Assembly: GCF_900188185.1 (NCBI RefSeq)
Contig: NZ_FZPA01000012.1
Location: 30,001-94,000 of the forward strand
DNA: 64,000 bases
DNA from: Sphingopyxis indica
Lineage (GTDB): Bacteria; Pseudomonadota; Alphaproteobacteria; Sphingomonadales; Sphingomonadaceae
Direction: 5' to 3'
Below the pieces are notes generated by a model. It was given only the letters and a program-made list of their open reading frames with translations. It did not search any database and had not been told where the DNA came from. The position numbers and the translations under genes are program-made. This document shows, in pieces, positions 27,012-35,669 of this stretch (positions are counted from its first letter, which is position 1; the number at the start of each line of letters is the position of its first letter).

Positions 27012-28511
27012 TTATTCGCCGTCGATGCGGATCGGGATGAACGCCGGCGGCTGGCCGCGGCGCAGGATTTCGAGCAGCACCGCGGTGCGCCCCGCCTTCT
27101 TGGCGTCGGCGACGCCCTTCGCGAGTCCCTCGGCGGTGGTCACCGGCGTGCGATTGATGCTCAGGATCACGTCGCCGCGGCGCAGGCCCTTCGAACCCGC
27201 GTCGCTGCTGCTGCCGACCGCGGCGATGACGAGGCCCTTGGTGCCGCGCTGGACGCCGATGCTGCCCGCGATTTCGGGGGTCAGCGTCTGCACCGCCATG
27301 CCGAGTTCGTCCTGCACCGCCTGGTCGGCGCTGCCCTTCGGATCCTCGGGCATCGTCTGTTCCTCTTCGGGATCGAAGCTCGATCCGGCGAGTTCCTCCT
27401 CGGTCGGGCGCGTGCCGACGACGGCGTTCAGCGTCATCGCCTTGCCGTCGCGGATGATCTCGATCGGGATGCGCGTCCCCGGTTTCACATTGGCGATGAG
27501 GTAGGACAAGGTCTGCTGCGGCGTCACTTCCTTGCCGTTTACGCTCGTCACGACGTCACCGCGCTTGAGGCCTGCCTTGTCGGCCGCCTCGCCTTCCTCG
27601 ACGCGCTGGATCATCTCGCCGCGGTCCTTGGGCAGGCCGAGCGCCGCCGCATAATCTTCGGTGACCGGAACGATGCCGATACCCAGATAGCCGCGCTGCG
27701 GCCGCTCGCCGGCCTTGAGCGCCTCGATCACCGGGATCGCCGCATCGGCGGGGATCGCGAAATTGACGCCGATGTTCGCGCCGACCGGCGAGATCAGCAT
27801 GTTGGTGATGCCGACGACATTGCCCTCGAGGTCGAACAGCGGACCGCCCGAATTGCCGCGGTTGATCGCGGTGTCGGTCTGGATATAGCGGTCATAGGGG
27901 CCGTTGTTGCCTATGTTGCGCTGCACCGCCGAGATGATCCCCGCGGTCACCGTCGAGCCGAGCCCGAGCGGGTTGCCGATCGCGACCACCCAGTCGCCGA
28001 CGCGCGCCTTGTTGCTGTCGCCGAACTTGACGAAGGGCAGCCCCTTCGCGTCGATCTTCAAAAGCGCGAGGTCGGAGGTCGCGTCGCGACCGACGATCTT
28101 GGCGCGATATTCCTTCTGGTTGGTCAGCGTCACCGTGACCTCGTTCACCTGCTCGCCGCGCGGGCCGCCGGTGATGACATGATTGTTGGTGACGATATAG
28201 CCGTCGTCCGAGATCAGGAAGCCCGAGCCGCCGCCCTGCTGCTCCTGCGTGATCGGCTCGCGCGTCCCCGCGAAGGGGTTGAGCCGGACGCCGAGCGTCA
28301 CTTCCTGCTTGGTCGAGATATTGACCACCGCGGGCTGGAGCTGCTCGACGAGGTCGGCGAAGCTTTCGGGCGCGCCCGAGCGCGGGACGACCTTGGCGAT
28401 CTCGCTGCGCTCGTTCTGCGCCACCTGCGCGCCGACGGGCGACTGGGTGACCAGCGCCAGTGCGGTGCCGCCCACCAGCAGGGCCGAAGTGATGCCATAT
28501 ACATAACGCAC
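27012..28511 (-). CDS. degP: periplasmic Do-family serine protease/chaperone
   Basis: A 499-residue trypsin-like protease with two PDZ domains, which degrades or refolds damaged envelope proteins. The catalytic triad is H111 (TNNHVI), D147 (SDLALL) and S221 (RGNSGGPLF). PDZ1 follows at about residues 300-385 and PDZ2 at about 405-495 (GLRRGDVILSINRTPV). The N-terminal hydrophobic segment acts as signal peptide. The start is GTG at 28511, supported by GAGGAA eight bases upstream. It lies downstream of hflKC, an association common in Proteobacteria, since both take part in membrane-protein quality control. DegQ/MucD-type naming is equally possible. Confidence 0.94.
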   Translation of the reverse strand: MRYVYGITSALLVGGTALALVTQSPVGAQVAQNERSEIAKVVPRSGAPESFADLVEQLQPAVVNISTKQEVTLGVRLNPFAGTREPITQEQQGGGSGFLISDDGYIVTNNHVITGGPRGEQVNEVTVTLTNQKEYRAKIVGRDATSDLALLKIDAKGLPFVKFGDSNKARVGDWVVAIGNPLGLGSTVTAGIISAVQRNIGNNGPYDRYIQTDTAINRGNSGGPLFDLEGNVVGITNMLISPVGANIGVNFAIPADAAIPVIEALKAGERPQRGYLGIGIVPVTEDYAAALGLPKDRGEMIQRVEEGEAADKAGLKRGDVVTSVNGKEVTPQQTLSYLIANVKPGTRIPIEIIRDGKAMTLNAVVGTRPTEEELAGSSFDPEEEQTMPEDPKGSADQAVQDELGMAVQTLTPEIAGSIGVQRGTKGLVIAAVGSSSDAGSKGLRRGDVILSINRTPVTTAEGLAKGVADAKKAGRTAVLLEILRRGQPPAFIPIRIDGE

Positions 28512-28638
28512 GATTGCAATTCCTCTTCGTCAAATGGTCCCAGCGTTTCCCCGGCGGGGGCTCTCTGCCCCCCGACGGCTTAACCGCGTTTGAACATGAA
28601 CGGCCCGGCCAGCCCCCGTTCATCCGCGGCTTTCGCCG

Positions 28639-29490
28639 TCAACCGCCGCTGAACTGCTTCAGATATTCATTGTCCGGCGACAGGATCACCGACGTCCCGC
28701 CCTGGTTCCCCTGGCCCATGAAGGTCTGGCGATAGCTCTGCATCGCCCGATAGAAATCATAGAAGCCGGGGTCCTTGCCATAGCTGGCGGCATAGATGCG
28801 CGCTGCTTCGCCGTCGGCGTTGCCGCGGATGATCTGCGCTTCCTTGTCGCCCTCGGCGCGGATCGCGGTCGCCTCCTGCTCGCGCGCCGAGCGCATGCGG
28901 TTGAAGGCGGCGAGCAGGGTCGCGCCTTCGGGCAGGTCGGCGCGCTTGATGCGCACGTCGATGATCTCGGCGCCATATTTCTGGGCCTCGCGATTGAGCG
29001 ACACCTGGATATTGTCCATCACCGCGCCGCGCTCGGGCGAGAGCAAGGTGGCAAAGGTCCGCTTGCCGAGTTCGTTGCGCAGCGACGAGCCGAGGATCGT
29101 CGCGAGCTGCTGCTCGAGGCGGGTTTCGGTGCGGATCGCCGTATACATGCGCACCGGATTGGTGATGCGGAAGCGCGCGAATGCGTCGACCTGCAGCCGC
29201 TGCTGGTCGGTCGAAAGCACCTGCTGGCGCTCCATGTTGACGCCCAGGATGCGCTTGTCGATGAACTGGACGCCATCGACGAAGGGCATGCGGACGAGCA
29301 GGCCGGCGCCCGACCGGCCGAAGCGCTCACCCGGGCGATAGACATTTTTCGTCGCCTCGATCTCGCCGAAGCGCAGGACGAGTGCCTGCCTGTCCTCGGG
29401 CACGATCGCCAGCGTCTGCGACAGGATGACGAGCAGCGCGATGACCGCGACGAGCAGACGCATCGGGTGGCGGAACAGCGATTCGAACAT
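28639..29490 (-). CDS. hflC: HflC, SPFH-domain subunit of the FtsH regulator
   Basis: A 283-residue band-7/SPFH protein with one N-terminal membrane helix (LLVAVIALLVILSQTLAIV), the SPFH domain (EDRQALVLRFGEIEATKN onward) and a coiled-coil stretch (REQEATAIRAEGDKEAQIIR). With HflK it forms the periplasmic-side cage that modulates the FtsH protease. The start ATG at 29490 overlaps the hflK stop (TGATG); the preceding GTG is less likely. Length is slightly under the E. coli protein (334). Confidence 0.95.
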   Translation of the reverse strand: MFESLFRHPMRLLVAVIALLVILSQTLAIVPEDRQALVLRFGEIEATKNVYRPGERFGRSGAGLLVRMPFVDGVQFIDKRILGVNMERQQVLSTDQQRLQVDAFARFRITNPVRMYTAIRTETRLEQQLATILGSSLRNELGKRTFATLLSPERGAVMDNIQVSLNREAQKYGAEIIDVRIKRADLPEGATLLAAFNRMRSAREQEATAIRAEGDKEAQIIRGNADGEAARIYAASYGKDPGFYDFYRAMQSYRQTFMGQGNQGGTSVILSPDNEYLKQFSGG

Positions 29491-30635
29491 CACTGGCCTC
29501 CCTTCGCGGCGCTGTCCTGCGCCGCATCGGCACGCTTGCGCACCTCGGGCAGCGGCAGATAGGGGGTCACCCCGCGCGCTTCGACAATCGTCTTGTCGAC
29601 GTTCGACAACACGCTCTCCATCGTTTCATAGTAAAGCCGGCGCCGTGTCACCTCGGGTGCAAGGCGATATTGTTCGTATATCTGGTCGAACTGCGCGGTG
29701 TCGCCGCGCGCGCGTTCGAGGATGCGCTGTTCATAGGCGCGCGCCTGGTTGATCGACGATTCGCGTTCCTGCCGCGCCGCGGTCACTTCCTTGAACGCCT
29801 CGTCGACCTGCTTCGGCGGGTCGGCCTGGCGGATCGCGATGCCCTGGATCGCTACGCCGGCGCGATACTGGTCGAGCAGCGCCTGCATCCGGTTCTGAAC
29901 CTGCGCCTCGATGTCGACGCGGCCGGGGCCGATCGCCTGGACGAGGTCGAAATTGGCGACCGTCGCGCGCATCGCGCTTTCGGCGACCTCGCGGATCGTG
30001 CCTTCGGGATCGGCGAGCTGGAAGATGAAGAGTTCGGGATCGCGCACCGACCAGCGCACCTCATAGGCGAGATCGACGATGCTCTGGTCGCGCGTCAGCA
30101 CGAAATTCTCGTCGGTCGCGGTCGGCGATCCGACCTGCATCGTGCGGATCGCGCGCACATCCTCCATGCGCATCTGTTCGACCGGCGCGGGCCAGGTCCA
30201 TTTGACGCCGGGGCCGACGGTGCGGACATAGCTGCCGAGCCGGGTGACGACGCCTTCCTTTTCGGGCGGCACGATGTGGATCATCGAAAAAATCGCCCAG
30301 ATCGCAACGAGGAGCAGGGCGCCCCATTTCCACAGCTTCGCCGATTCGGGCAGGTTCATGCCGCCCCCGCCGCCCGAGCCGCCGCCGCCGAAGCTGCCGC
30401 GCCCCTTGCGCAGCAGCTCGTCGAGCGCCGAGGGGCCGCGCGGCCGGCGGCCGCGCCCGCCGTCGGCGGGATCGGGCGTCACCCATGGGTTGCGCGGGCC
30501 GCGCTTGCCGTCGTCGTCGCCGTCCTTCGGCCCATTGCCCCACGGGCTGTTCGCCATCAGACTGATCGAACCGAAAAATTGCCGCAGTCCCCCCGGGATG
30601 CGGCGTCCCACCGTGCCGTTGTTATCGTTGCTCAT
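29490..30635 (-). CDS. hflK: HflK, SPFH-domain subunit of the FtsH regulator
   Basis: A 381-residue protein. A Gly-rich cytoplasmic N-terminus (PWGNGPKDGDDDGKRGPRNP and an FGGGGSGGGGG run) is typical of HflK. One membrane helix follows (about residues 97-115) and then the SPFH domain (IVPPEKEGVVTRLGSYVRTV). It ends with a coiled coil rich in Glu/Arg (EVTAARQERESSINQARAYEQRILERARG). The start at 30635 is chosen because upstream codons run into the mrp promoter. It is translationally coupled to hflC and diverges from mrp. Confidence 0.95.
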   Translation of the reverse strand: MSNDNNGTVGRRIPGGLRQFFGSISLMANSPWGNGPKDGDDDGKRGPRNPWVTPDPADGGRGRRPRGPSALDELLRKGRGSFGGGGSGGGGGMNLPESAKLWKWGALLLVAIWAIFSMIHIVPPEKEGVVTRLGSYVRTVGPGVKWTWPAPVEQMRMEDVRAIRTMQVGSPTATDENFVLTRDQSIVDLAYEVRWSVRDPELFIFQLADPEGTIREVAESAMRATVANFDLVQAIGPGRVDIEAQVQNRMQALLDQYRAGVAIQGIAIRQADPPKQVDEAFKEVTAARQERESSINQARAYEQRILERARGDTAQFDQIYEQYRLAPEVTRRRLYYETMESVLSNVDKTIVEARGVTPYLPLPEVRKRADAAQDSAAKGGQ

Positions 30636-30726
30636 GCTGCATTTATAGGGGCGACTGGCGCGATTAACAGGGGGGCCACGCGAAAATCGCTGGCAATCGA
30701 CCGCGACATGCCTATCTCGCCCGCAC

Positions 30727-31704
30727 ATGACCGAGATTGCCCCCCTAGCCGACATAGCCGCCGACCTGACCGGCGGCCGCACCTCCGGACTTCGCTTTCT
30801 CGACGACACGGGCACATTGGCCGTCGTGCTCGACGTGACCGGTCTCGCCGAGCCGGACCGCAAGCCGCTTGAGGACAAGCTGCGCGACGCGCTGCTCGCC
30901 CGACCCGGCGTCAGCTCGGTCCGCGTCGCGATGACCGCCGAAAAAAAGGCGCTGACGATCATCGCGGTCGGCAGCGGCAAGGGCGGGGTCGGCAAATCGA
31001 CGCTCGCCGCGAATCTCGCGGTCGCGCTCCGCCGGCGCGGGGTCAAGGTCGGGCTCGTCGATGCCGACATCTATGGCCCCTCGCTCCCCAAGCTGATGAG
31101 CAGCGAAGGCGTGAAGCCCGAGGCGCAGGGATCGAAGCTCGCGCCCGTTCCCAACGCCTATGGCGTGCCGATGCTTTCGACCGGACAGATCGCGGCGCCC
31201 GGACAGGCGATCGCGTGGCGCGGCCCGATGGCGGGCAAGGCGCTCGAACAGCTGATCGACGCGCGCTGGGGCGACATCGACACGCTGATCGTCGACCTGC
31301 CCCCCGGCACCGGCGACGTCCAGATCACCATGATCCAGCGCCACAAGCCCGCCGGCGCGGTGATCGTCTCGACCCCGCAGGATCTCGCGCTGATCGACGC
31401 CGCGCGCGCGGTGTCGCTGTTCGAACAGGCCGAGGTGCCGATCATCGGGCTCGTCGAGAATATGGCGGGCTATGCCTGCCCGCATTGCGGCGAGGTCAGC
31501 GACCCCTTTGGCAGCGGCGGCGCCGAAGCCGCGGCGGCAGCAATGGGCATCGACTTCCTCGGCCGCGTCCCGCTCGCCATGGGCATCCGCCTCGCAAGCG
31601 ACGGCGGCGTCCCGCCGGCGGCGGGAACCGACCCCGCGGGCGAGCCGTTCCACGCCGTGGCGGCGAAGGTCGCCGACTGGATCGAGGCACGAAAGGCAAG
31701 CTGA
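30727..31704 (+). CDS. mrp: Mrp/ApbC iron-sulfur cluster carrier ATPase
   Basis: A 325-residue P-loop protein that holds and delivers Fe-S clusters. The N-terminal ~75 residues are a DUF59-like domain. The deviant Walker A GKGGVGKST is at about residues 83-91, followed by VDADIYGPSLPKLM. The CxxC cluster site is CPHC in ENMAGYACPHCGE. The length is shorter than many Mrp proteins (about 370), and the DUF59 part looks reduced. The CoA-binding protein gene begins at the next base after the stop. Confidence 0.93.
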   Translation: MTEIAPLADIAADLTGGRTSGLRFLDDTGTLAVVLDVTGLAEPDRKPLEDKLRDALLARPGVSSVRVAMTAEKKALTIIAVGSGKGGVGKSTLAANLAVALRRRGVKVGLVDADIYGPSLPKLMSSEGVKPEAQGSKLAPVPNAYGVPMLSTGQIAAPGQAIAWRGPMAGKALEQLIDARWGDIDTLIVDLPPGTGDVQITMIQRHKPAGAVIVSTPQDLALIDAARAVSLFEQAEVPIIGLVENMAGYACPHCGEVSDPFGSGGAEAAAAAMGIDFLGRVPLAMGIRLASDGGVPPAAGTDPAGEPFHAVAAKVADWIEARKAS

Positions 31705-32127
31705 ATGGCGATCAACGACGAAGGCGAAATCCGCGAACTTTTGAGCGAGCCGCGCCGTATCGCGGTCGTCGGCGCGTCCCCCAACCCGGCGCGCCCGTCG
31801 AACGGCGTCCTCGCCTTTCTGGTCGCGCAGGGCCATGACGTGGTCGCGGTGAACCCCGGCCATGCCGGCAAGACAATCCATGGCGCCCCGGTCGTCGCGA
31901 CGCTCGCCGACGTCGAGCCCGCGGCCGAGATCGTCGACATCTTCCGCAACAGTGCCGACGCCGGCGCCGCGGTCGACGAGGCGATCGTCCACGGCGCCAA
32001 GGCGGTGTGGATGCAGATCGGCGTGATCGACGAAGCCGCGGCGAAGCGCGCCGACGAGGCCGGACTGGTCGTCGTCATGGACCGCTGCCCCAAGGTCGAG
32101 ATTCCGCGGCTGGGGCTGCTGCGCTAA
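31705..32127 (+). CDS. CoA-binding (YccU-type) protein
   Basis: A 140-residue Rossmann-fold protein of the CoA_binding_2 family. IAVVGASPNPARPSNGV is the nucleotide-binding turn, HDVVAVNPGHAG the second strand, and VDIFRNSADAGAAVDEAI and KAVWMQIGVIDEAAA complete the fold. The family binds CoA but its cellular role is unknown. It starts at the base after the mrp stop, so the two form an operon. A strong hairpin follows at 32135-32212. Confidence 0.9.
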   Translation: MAINDEGEIRELLSEPRRIAVVGASPNPARPSNGVLAFLVAQGHDVVAVNPGHAGKTIHGAPVVATLADVEPAAEIVDIFRNSADAGAAVDEAIVHGAKAVWMQIGVIDEAAAKRADEAGLVVVMDRCPKVEIPRLGLLR

Positions 32128-32134
32128 GAACGAT

Positions 32135-32212
32135 CGTCGCCCCAGCGAAAGCCGGGGCCGCTGGCAATGTTGCGCAAGGCCGATGGCGGCCCCGGCTTTC
32201 GCTGGGGCGACG
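32135..32212. repeat. 26-bp perfect inverted repeat, likely 3' hairpin
   Basis: Arms 32135-32160 and 32187-32212 are perfectly complementary over 26 bp (core GTCGCCCCAGCGAAAGCCGG) with a 26-base loop. It begins 8 bp after the CoA-binding gene and ends ~50 bp before the IorB-like gene. It probably stops or buffers transcription between the two, although no T run follows. In sequence it is unlike the other repeat families here. Confidence 0.8.
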
Positions 32213-32263
32213 GCGCAATATAGGCTTTGCCTCGCCCCTGCCCCCCGACTATCAGCAAGCGCG

Positions 32264-34552
32264 ATGGCGGGCATTCGCGACACGGTGGGGACAAGGGCAC
32301 GAGGGACGCCGCGCGTCACGCGCCGCTCGCTGCTGATCGGTGCGACCGCCGCGGGCGGCCTTGCGGTCGCGTGGAGCGTCTGGCCGCGCGAATATCAGCC
32401 CAACCTGACCGCCGCCGAGGGCGAGCATATCTTCAACGCCTTTCTGAAGATCGGCGACGACGGTCATGTCAGCACCATCGTTCCGCAGTGCGAGATGGGC
32501 CAGGGCGTCTCGACATTGCTCCCGCAGATCATCGCCGACGAGATCGGCGCCGACTGGCGCACGATCGCGGTCGAAAGCGCGCCGATCAGCCCGCTCTATG
32601 CCAATACGCTCGTCGTCGACGAGGACAGCGCGGCCTTCATGCCGCGTGCCGGCGTTCCCGATTTCGTCGCCGATGTGCGAAGCTGGGTACGGCGCGAATG
32701 GGCGGTGCGCCATGCAGTGATGCTGACCGCCAACTCGTCGTCGGTGCGCATGTTCGAAGGGCCGTGCCGCGACGCCGCGGCGCAGGCGCGCGCGCTGCTG
32801 ATGATGGAGGCCGCGCGGCGCTGGGATGCCGACTGGACGGAATGCGACACGCAGGACGGCTTCGTGCTCCACGGCGGCAAGCGGCTGCGCTTCGGCGACC
32901 TTGCCGCCGGCGCCGCGAAGCACGAGCCGCCCGCGCAGCCCGTCTATCGCGCTTCGAGCACCGATCCGCTCTACGGCAAGGAACTCACCCGGCTCGACCT
33001 GCCGGCAAAGGTCGACGGCTCGGCCAATTTCGCTGGCGACATCCGCCTTCCCGACATGGTCTATGCCTCGATCCGGCAGGGGCCGTTCGGCGCGACGCGG
33101 GTGAAGAGCATCGACAAGCGCGCCGGACTCGCCTCGCCCGGCATGCTCTATGTCGTGGAGCATGAGCGCTGGATCGCCGCGGTCGCGCGCAACTGGTGGG
33201 CGGCGAACCGCGCGCTCGACCGCTTCGCGCCGGTGTTCGAAACCGCCGGCGAGCCGATTTCGAGCGAGCGCATCGACGCCGCGCTGACGCGCGCGCTCGC
33301 CGCCGACGGCTGGCGCATCGCCAGGGCGGGCGACGTCGAAGGTGCGATGGAGGGCCGGACGCAGATCGCCGCCGAATATCTGGTCGCCCCCGCACTGCAC
33401 GCACCCGTCGAGACGCGAACCGCCACCGCCGCGATAGAAGGCGACCGGCTGCGCGTCTGGGTCGCGACGCAGGCGCCCGCGCAATGCCGCGCCGCGATCG
33501 CGCGCGCGACCGGGCTCGCCGAACAGGCCGTGACGCTGTTCCCGATGATGGCGGGCGGCTCGTTCGACGCCTGCCTCGACCACAATGTCGCGGTGCAGGC
33601 TGCGATCATCGCGCGCGAGATCAAGCGCCCGGTGCATCTCGCCTGGTCGCGCGCCGAAGAGATCATGCGCGGGCCGCCGCGCGCGCCGGCGCGGGCCAAG
33701 ATGATCGCGACACTGAACAGCGCGGGCGGCATCGACGCGCTCGTCAGCCGCATCGCCGTCCCCTCGACCAACCACGAGGTGCGCGCGCGATTGTTCGACA
33801 ATATGCCGGGCGACGTCGCGCAGCGCGCATCGGTGGGCAAGCCCGACGCCGCTGCGGTCGAGGGCGCCGCGCCGACCTATGCGATCCCCCATTATGCGGT
33901 CGACCATTGCCCCGCCGATATCGGCCTGCCGACGGCGCGCTGGCGCGGCAATGCCGACAGCTACACCGCCTTCTTCACCGAATGCTTCGTCGACGAACTC
34001 GCGGCGCGCGCGGGATCGGACCCGCTCTCCTATCGCATGGCGATGCTCGGCGGGTCGCCGCTGCTCGCGCATTGCCTGCTCACCGCGACGACGCTCGGCG
34101 GGTGGGAGGGCGGCCTGCCCGGCAGCGCGCAGGGGCTCGCCTGCCACTCGATGCGCGGCAGCCATATCGCGCTGATGGCGACCGCGCGCCAGAGCGACAA
34201 GGGCTTGCAGGTCGAACAGCTGGTTGCGGTCGTCGACGCCGGGCGGCTCGTCAATCCGGCGATCGCGCGGCAGCAGATCGAGGGCGGGCTGATCTTCGGC
34301 CTCGCGGCGGCGGTCGGTGCGACCACCGACTATGAAGGCGGCGTCGCGACCGCGCGCAAGCTCCACCAGCTCGGCCTGCCCAAACTCTCGCAGAGCCCCG
34401 AGATATTGGTCGAGTTCGTCGACAGCGACCGCGACCCCGGCGGGATCGGCGAGATCGGGGTGCCCGTCGTCGCCCCGGCGATCGCCAATGCGATGTTCGC
34501 CGCGACCGGCCGCCGCATCCGCCGCCTGCCTTTGTCGGGACAGCCGCTGTGA
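32264..34552 (+). CDS. IorB-like molybdopterin oxidoreductase large subunit
   Basis: A 762-residue protein of the xanthine oxidase/aldehyde dehydrogenase molybdenum hydroxylase family, closest in layout to isoquinoline 1-oxidoreductase beta subunit. It has an N-terminal twin-arginine signal (RVTRRSLLIGATAAGGLAVA, about residues 18-37). Molybdopterin-binding stretches include VPQCEMGQGVSTLLPQIIADE and GGSFDACLDHNVAVQAAIIA. It ends with VDSDRDPGGIGEIGVPVVAPAIANA. These enzymes need a small [2Fe-2S] partner (IorA type) that is not in the window. The stop overlaps the hemH start (GTGA). The substrate is unknown. Confidence 0.88.
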   Translation: MAGIRDTVGTRARGTPRVTRRSLLIGATAAGGLAVAWSVWPREYQPNLTAAEGEHIFNAFLKIGDDGHVSTIVPQCEMGQGVSTLLPQIIADEIGADWRTIAVESAPISPLYANTLVVDEDSAAFMPRAGVPDFVADVRSWVRREWAVRHAVMLTANSSSVRMFEGPCRDAAAQARALLMMEAARRWDADWTECDTQDGFVLHGGKRLRFGDLAAGAAKHEPPAQPVYRASSTDPLYGKELTRLDLPAKVDGSANFAGDIRLPDMVYASIRQGPFGATRVKSIDKRAGLASPGMLYVVEHERWIAAVARNWWAANRALDRFAPVFETAGEPISSERIDAALTRALAADGWRIARAGDVEGAMEGRTQIAAEYLVAPALHAPVETRTATAAIEGDRLRVWVATQAPAQCRAAIARATGLAEQAVTLFPMMAGGSFDACLDHNVAVQAAIIAREIKRPVHLAWSRAEEIMRGPPRAPARAKMIATLNSAGGIDALVSRIAVPSTNHEVRARLFDNMPGDVAQRASVGKPDAAAVEGAAPTYAIPHYAVDHCPADIGLPTARWRGNADSYTAFFTECFVDELAARAGSDPLSYRMAMLGGSPLLAHCLLTATTLGGWEGGLPGSAQGLACHSMRGSHIALMATARQSDKGLQVEQLVAVVDAGRLVNPAIARQQIEGGLIFGLAAAVGATTDYEGGVATARKLHQLGLPKLSQSPEILVEFVDSDRDPGGIGEIGVPVVAPAIANAMFAATGRRIRRLPLSGQPL

Positions 34553-35544
34553 CGCGCCCCGCCGATCATCCCGCGCTTCCCGCGCCACGCATCGGCGTAC
34601 TGCTCGTCAATCTCGGCACGCCCGACGCCCCCGAGCCGGGACCGGTGCGCCGCTATCTCGCCGAATTTCTCTCCGACCGCCGCGTCGTCGAAATCCCGCC
34701 GCTGCTCTGGCAGCCGATCCTGCGCGGTGCGATCCTGACGCGACGCCCCAGGCAATCGGCCCACGCCTATCGGCAGGTGTGGACCGACGAAGGCTCGCCG
34801 CTCGCCGCGATCACGCGTGCGCAAGCAGAGGCGCTGCAGGCCGAGTTCGGCGATGCGGTGCGGGTCGCCCATGCGATGCGCTATGGCGAGCCCGCGATCG
34901 GACGCACGATCGACGCGCTGGTCGCCGAGGGTTGCAATCGCATCCTGATCGCGCCGCTCTATCCGCAATATTGCGCCGCGACGACCGCGACCGTCGTCGA
35001 TGCGGTCGGCGCCCACCTCAGGGCGCTGCGCTGGCAACCGAGCCTGCGTTTCCTGCCGCCCTATGCCGACGACGCAGCCTATATCGGCGCGCTCGCGGCG
35101 TCGGTCGAAGCGGGTCTGGCAGCGCTCGATTTCGCGCCCGACGTGCTGCTCGCGAGCTTCCACGGCATGCCCGAACGCACGCTGCACCTCGGCGATCCCT
35201 ATCATTGCCAGTGCCGCAAGAGCGCGCGCCTGCTGTCCGAAGCGCTCGGCCGCCCGGTCGAGGTCGCCTTCCAGTCGCGCTTCGGGCGCGCCAAATGGCT
35301 CGAACCCGCGACCGATGCGCTGCTCGAACGGCTGGGGCGCGAAGGCAAAAGCGTCGCGGTGCTCGCGCCGGGTTTTTCCGCCGACTGCCTCGAAACGCTC
35401 GAAGAGCTGGCGATCCGCGGCAAGGCGCAGTTCGAAGCCGCGGGCGGGCGTGATTTCGCTTACCTCCCCTGCCTCAATGCGAGCCCGCCCGGGCTCGAAA
35501 TGCTGAACGCGCTCATCCGCCGTGAATTGGCCGGCTGGATATAG
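34549..35544 (+). CDS. hemH: ferrochelatase
   Basis: A 331-residue enzyme that inserts iron into protoporphyrin IX, the last step of heme synthesis. It shows LLVNLGTPDAPEPGPVRRYLAEFLSD at the start, the catalytic His205 in ASFHGMPERTL, and YHCQCRKSA with a Cys pair. The motif FSADCLETLEELAIRGK, with its acidic metal path, lies near the C-terminus. The start is GTG at 34549, overlapping the upstream stop. An ATG near this position is absent, so the GTG is required to include the conserved N-terminus. A hairpin overlaps its stop codon. Confidence 0.95.
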   Translation: MTRPADHPALPAPRIGVLLVNLGTPDAPEPGPVRRYLAEFLSDRRVVEIPPLLWQPILRGAILTRRPRQSAHAYRQVWTDEGSPLAAITRAQAEALQAEFGDAVRVAHAMRYGEPAIGRTIDALVAEGCNRILIAPLYPQYCAATTATVVDAVGAHLRALRWQPSLRFLPPYADDAAYIGALAASVEAGLAALDFAPDVLLASFHGMPERTLHLGDPYHCQCRKSARLLSEALGRPVEVAFQSRFGRAKWLEPATDALLERLGREGKSVAVLAPGFSADCLETLEELAIRGKAQFEAAGGRDFAYLPCLNASPPGLEMLNALIRRELAGWI

Positions 35545-35566
35545 AGCGCGATGACATCGCGCTCTA
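35542..35566. terminator. 12-bp perfect hairpin at the hemH stop
   Basis: TAGAGCGCGATG-A-CATCGCGCTCTA: 12-bp perfect arms with a single-base centre, starting within the hemH stop codon. It would fold strongly in RNA and is well placed as a 3' end, but no U tract follows. An RNA-stabilising or dispersed-repeat role is equally possible. Confidence 0.5.
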
Positions 35567-35669
35567 ATCGCGCCGGCACGCCCTTACCGGCTTCTTAACT
35601 TCTCCTTCGCAAAATGGCGCCGCAACGGCACCGCCCTCGACTCGGTGCCCGGTCTGAAAGGTCGCCCCG

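Noticed and set aside
28597..28622. Terminator of hflC before degP
   Set aside because: Only a 7-bp stem (TGAACGG/CCGTTCA) with a 12-base loop and no T tract; too weak to call.
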